Of a stretch of DNA of 64,000 nt, positions 62,050-64,000 are shown piece by piece. The notes beneath the pieces are model-generated. The model saw only the letters and a program-made list of their open reading frames with translations. It searched no databases and was not told the origin of the DNA. Each line of letters opens with the position of its first letter. Position 1 is the stretch's first letter. The stretch is from Leptolyngbya sp. NIES-2104 (lineage in GTDB: Bacteria > Cyanobacteriota > Cyanobacteriia > Leptolyngbyales > Leptolyngbyaceae), in the NCBI RefSeq assembly GCF_001485215.1, contig NZ_BBWW01000001.1:744001-808000 (forward strand). The letters are read 5' to 3'. The position numbers and the translations under genes were made by a program.

Positions 62050-64000
62050 TAAGACATAAGGTGCCCAATACCTGGGATGACGGAAATTGGGGTCGCGAAG
62101 TAAAGATAGTTGCGCTTGTCTGAGTGCTTCTGCCTTTGAGACTTTATCTTTCGCTAATTCGCGGTAGAACTGCCCAATAAATCGCGCTCCCGATTGATCA
62201 TCTAAGCTCCACAATGAAGCTAGAGTACTCCGCGCCCCAGCTTGCACTGCCACGCCTGCCAATCCTAATGCTGCTCGTTTATCGCCCTCAGCCGTTTCGC
62301 AGGCACTTAGAACTAAGAGTTCGATCGCTTGGCTTTGTAGGTCTTCGCGATCGCGCAATAACAAACTTAGTTCATTCACTTTAATCGGCTTATCCCAAGC
62401 TAATATGAACGTTTCATCGGCGTTAGAGCTAAATTGTCCATGAGTTGCTAAATGCACGATCGGAAACGGTAACGCCTGTATTTGTTCTCGCAATTTTGCG
62501 CTGGTAAAGGCTTGATTGAGCAAAATCTGACTCGGAACTTCGGCTTGCAGTTCTTTGAGTTCTGAAGCTACATTTGTCAAAGCACTAAAACCGTGACGTT
62601 CTTGGGTTAATCCAGCCGCGATCGCTTGTAATTTCTGATTCTGAATCGGTTGAGGATTGAGCAATTGCAACCCAGGAGATAAAGCAACGCTGTAGCGCTC
62701 AATTAAGTAGCGTTGTCCATCATGGAGAGCCGCGATCGGCACATTTCGCAAAGCTCCATCCAGGACAAATACAAGCGTGTTGGTTTTCTGCTGTTCTAGC
62801 TCGGCTGCAATGGGTTGAATCAGCCAATCATAGACCTTCTTACCCAGTTGCTTGCCCTGCGGTGTAGTGATTGGTTTTTCTAAATTCTGTCGCAGTTCTT
62901 CTAAAGTTGTTTCTAGCTCAGATTGTGCAACCTGAACTGTATAGTGACGTAGTGGTTGTTCTGGAAGGCTAAGAATGATATCAATGCGATCGGGTAAAAT
63001 AATCGGGTAAACAACGGCTGCTTGAGTCTGTGTTTTGAGTGAATCAATCTCGACAATCTTTCCTGCTAAACAAGCGGTTCGGAAAAAGTTATCGAGTTCT
63101 GCCAACCGCAGTGATTCAATTACTTGACGCGCTTGTTTCAGGTTCTCTTGTGCGGGAGTGGGCGAACTCAGCAATACCTCTACATATTCTCGATACACTG
63201 GCTCTACACGCTCCCGAAACGAGAATTGTAAATCAGGATTCGATGCTGCTAAATCAGATCGAATCGACTGCAAGGACTGAAACGCTAAACGATAGCTCTG
63301 AGTTGCTGCCTGAGTTTGTCCTTGTGCCCTGAGCAGTCGTCCAAGTTGCCACTGCCATTGATAAGAAATCTCTGGGGCTTGAATCGTTTGGGCAGTCATT
63401 AATGCTTGTTCGGTCAGCTTTTGTGCTTCTGATTGCTGCTGTGTTTGTTCATAGACTTGACCCAGATACCCTAGCGCATACGTTTCAGCCCGCCTGTCGC
63501 CTAATTTTCGGGCTTCTTGGAGTGCGATCGCTAACGTTTGAGCAGCGGCTACGGAATCAAGTTTGATCAAGCTTTGAGAAAAATTAATCCGAGCATAAAC
63601 CGTCGATCGACTCAAAGGTAAAGTGGATAACCTGGATTGAATTTCAGGAATCAAGGCTTTACTTTGTTCTCGCTGCCCCATTTCGACTAGCAGGCTAAAT
63701 CGATTCAGTAACGCCTGGGGTTGATTCGATCGCTGATAGAATGCCAAGGCTGCTGTCGTGTCCTGCTGCGATCGTGCGGCATTGCCTAGACTCAACAGCG
63801 TTGCGTCAGCTTCTACATCGGACAGCTTCAAACTTTGCTCTAAAAATTGCCGCGATCGCGCCGCGTTCCCGACCCGGAGCCAGCTATCCCCTAGACTTCT
63901 TAATGCGATCGCTTTCAACCGTGAATTAGACTGTCGTTGCAGCAACCGTTCGACTTCTGCTAAGGTTTGTCTCGCTTGCAATAGTAATCCTAAAGCCTGC
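62032..64000 (-). CDS. CHAT domain protein with TPR repeats, 5' end off the right edge
   Basis: At least 656 codons; the frame stays open to base 64000, so the start is outside the window. The N-terminal half is TPR helices (ALRSLGDSWLRVGNAARSRQ and ETYALGYLGQVYEQTQQQSE are examples). The C-terminal 300 residues are a CHAT (caspase HetF-associated with TPRs) protease-like domain, with the catalytic His in VHLATHGQFSS and Cys in LLVLSACETAEGD, followed by GVAVQAGARSTLASLW and a final YWAPYVLLGNWL. The dyad is intact. In cyanobacteria this gene type accompanies hemagglutinin-like TPS proteins, as here, where it converges on one with an 18-base overlap. A regulatory or processing role is likely; the target is unknown. 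Confidence 0.92.
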   Translation of the reverse strand, partial: QALGLLLQARQTLAEVERLLQRQSNSRLKAIALRSLGDSWLRVGNAARSRQFLEQSLKLSDVEADATLLSLGNAARSQQDTTAALAFYQRSNQPQALLNRFSLLVEMGQREQSKALIPEIQSRLSTLPLSRSTVYARINFSQSLIKLDSVAAAQTLAIALQEARKLGDRRAETYALGYLGQVYEQTQQQSEAQKLTEQALMTAQTIQAPEISYQWQWQLGRLLRAQGQTQAATQSYRLAFQSLQSIRSDLAASNPDLQFSFRERVEPVYREYVEVLLSSPTPAQENLKQARQVIESLRLAELDNFFRTACLAGKIVEIDSLKTQTQAAVVYPIILPDRIDIILSLPEQPLRHYTVQVAQSELETTLEELRQNLEKPITTPQGKQLGKKVYDWLIQPIAAELEQQKTNTLVFVLDGALRNVPIAALHDGQRYLIERYSVALSPGLQLLNPQPIQNQKLQAIAAGLTQERHGFSALTNVASELKELQAEVPSQILLNQAFTSAKLREQIQALPFPIVHLATHGQFSSNADETFILAWDKPIKVNELSLLLRDREDLQSQAIELLVLSACETAEGDKRAALGLAGVAVQAGARSTLASLWSLDDQSGARFIGQFYRELAKDKVSKAEALRQAQLSLLRDPNFRHPRYWAPYVLLGNWL

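Overview
The window looks like chromosome of a cyanobacterium, probably filamentous (Leptolyngbya-like is a guess). The grounds are the very frequent HIP1 palindrome GCGATCGC and several families that are typical of cyanobacteria: a DUF1822 protein, a CHAT/TPR protein beside a two-partner-secretion hemagglutinin, a cyanovirin-N lectin, a Tll0287/DUF3365 heme sensor kinase, multi-receiver proteins and NB-ARC/WD40 STAND proteins. No rRNA, tRNA or CRISPR array was found.

Layout. 1-2.5 kb: a DUF1822 gene cut by the left edge and two cupins. 2.7-5.9 kb: a beta-propeller protein with an HHIIP motif, then a GH18 chitinase; neither has a signal peptide. 6.0-13.6 kb: accessory small-molecule and secreted-protein genes, namely two paralogous condensation-type acyltransferases, a secreted protein with a truncated copy beside it, a cyanovirin-N lectin, a MITE-like element and a Tat-exported vanadium-haloperoxidase-like protein whose catalytic His is replaced. 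14.0-19.8 kb: an SPFH/ABC/small-protein operon divergent from a NarL-type two-component pair, which looks like an envelope-stress unit. 19.8-21.2 kb: a cytochrome P450.

21.3-34.3 kb and 43.0-52.4 kb hold two paralogous copies of one signalling module, which is the most unusual content. Each has (i) a DUF3365 (CxxCH heme) HAMP histidine kinase with two receivers; (ii) a protein joining histidine-phosphotransfer-like helices, a receiver and a ParA/MinD-type P-loop ATPase, with no kinase catalytic domain; (iii) a multi-receiver protein; and (iv) a GlmS-like class II amidotransferase/SIS protein with membrane helices. Copy B is a tight four-gene operon (HK, ATPase, receivers, amidotransferase). 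Copy A adds a SulP-STAS-cNMP transporter, and its amidotransferase carries an N-terminal membrane domain resembling a dead site-2 protease, so its catalytic Cys lies at residue 227. An NB-ARC/WD40 STAND protein lies just upstream of copy A.

38.1-43.0 kb, between the modules: a MarR regulator with two NTF2-like genes and a clear palindromic operator, a truncated OmpA-like gene, a DUF1206 membrane protein and several gene fragments. 52.7-64 kb: surface and secreted proteins, namely an FG-GAP repeat protein, an invasin-like beta-barrel/beta-helix gene broken by an IS4-type element, a perfect 232-bp tandem duplication over that gene's start, a hemagglutinin-type TPS exoprotein and a CHAT/TPR protein running off the right edge.

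A 23-27 nt sequence (core STTCGGGYRAA) recurs upstream of four genes (a cupin, an acyltransferase, the copy-A amidotransferase and the STAND protein), suggesting a shared regulator or a dispersed repeat. All calls were made by eye. No database search was run, so family names rest on recognised motifs.
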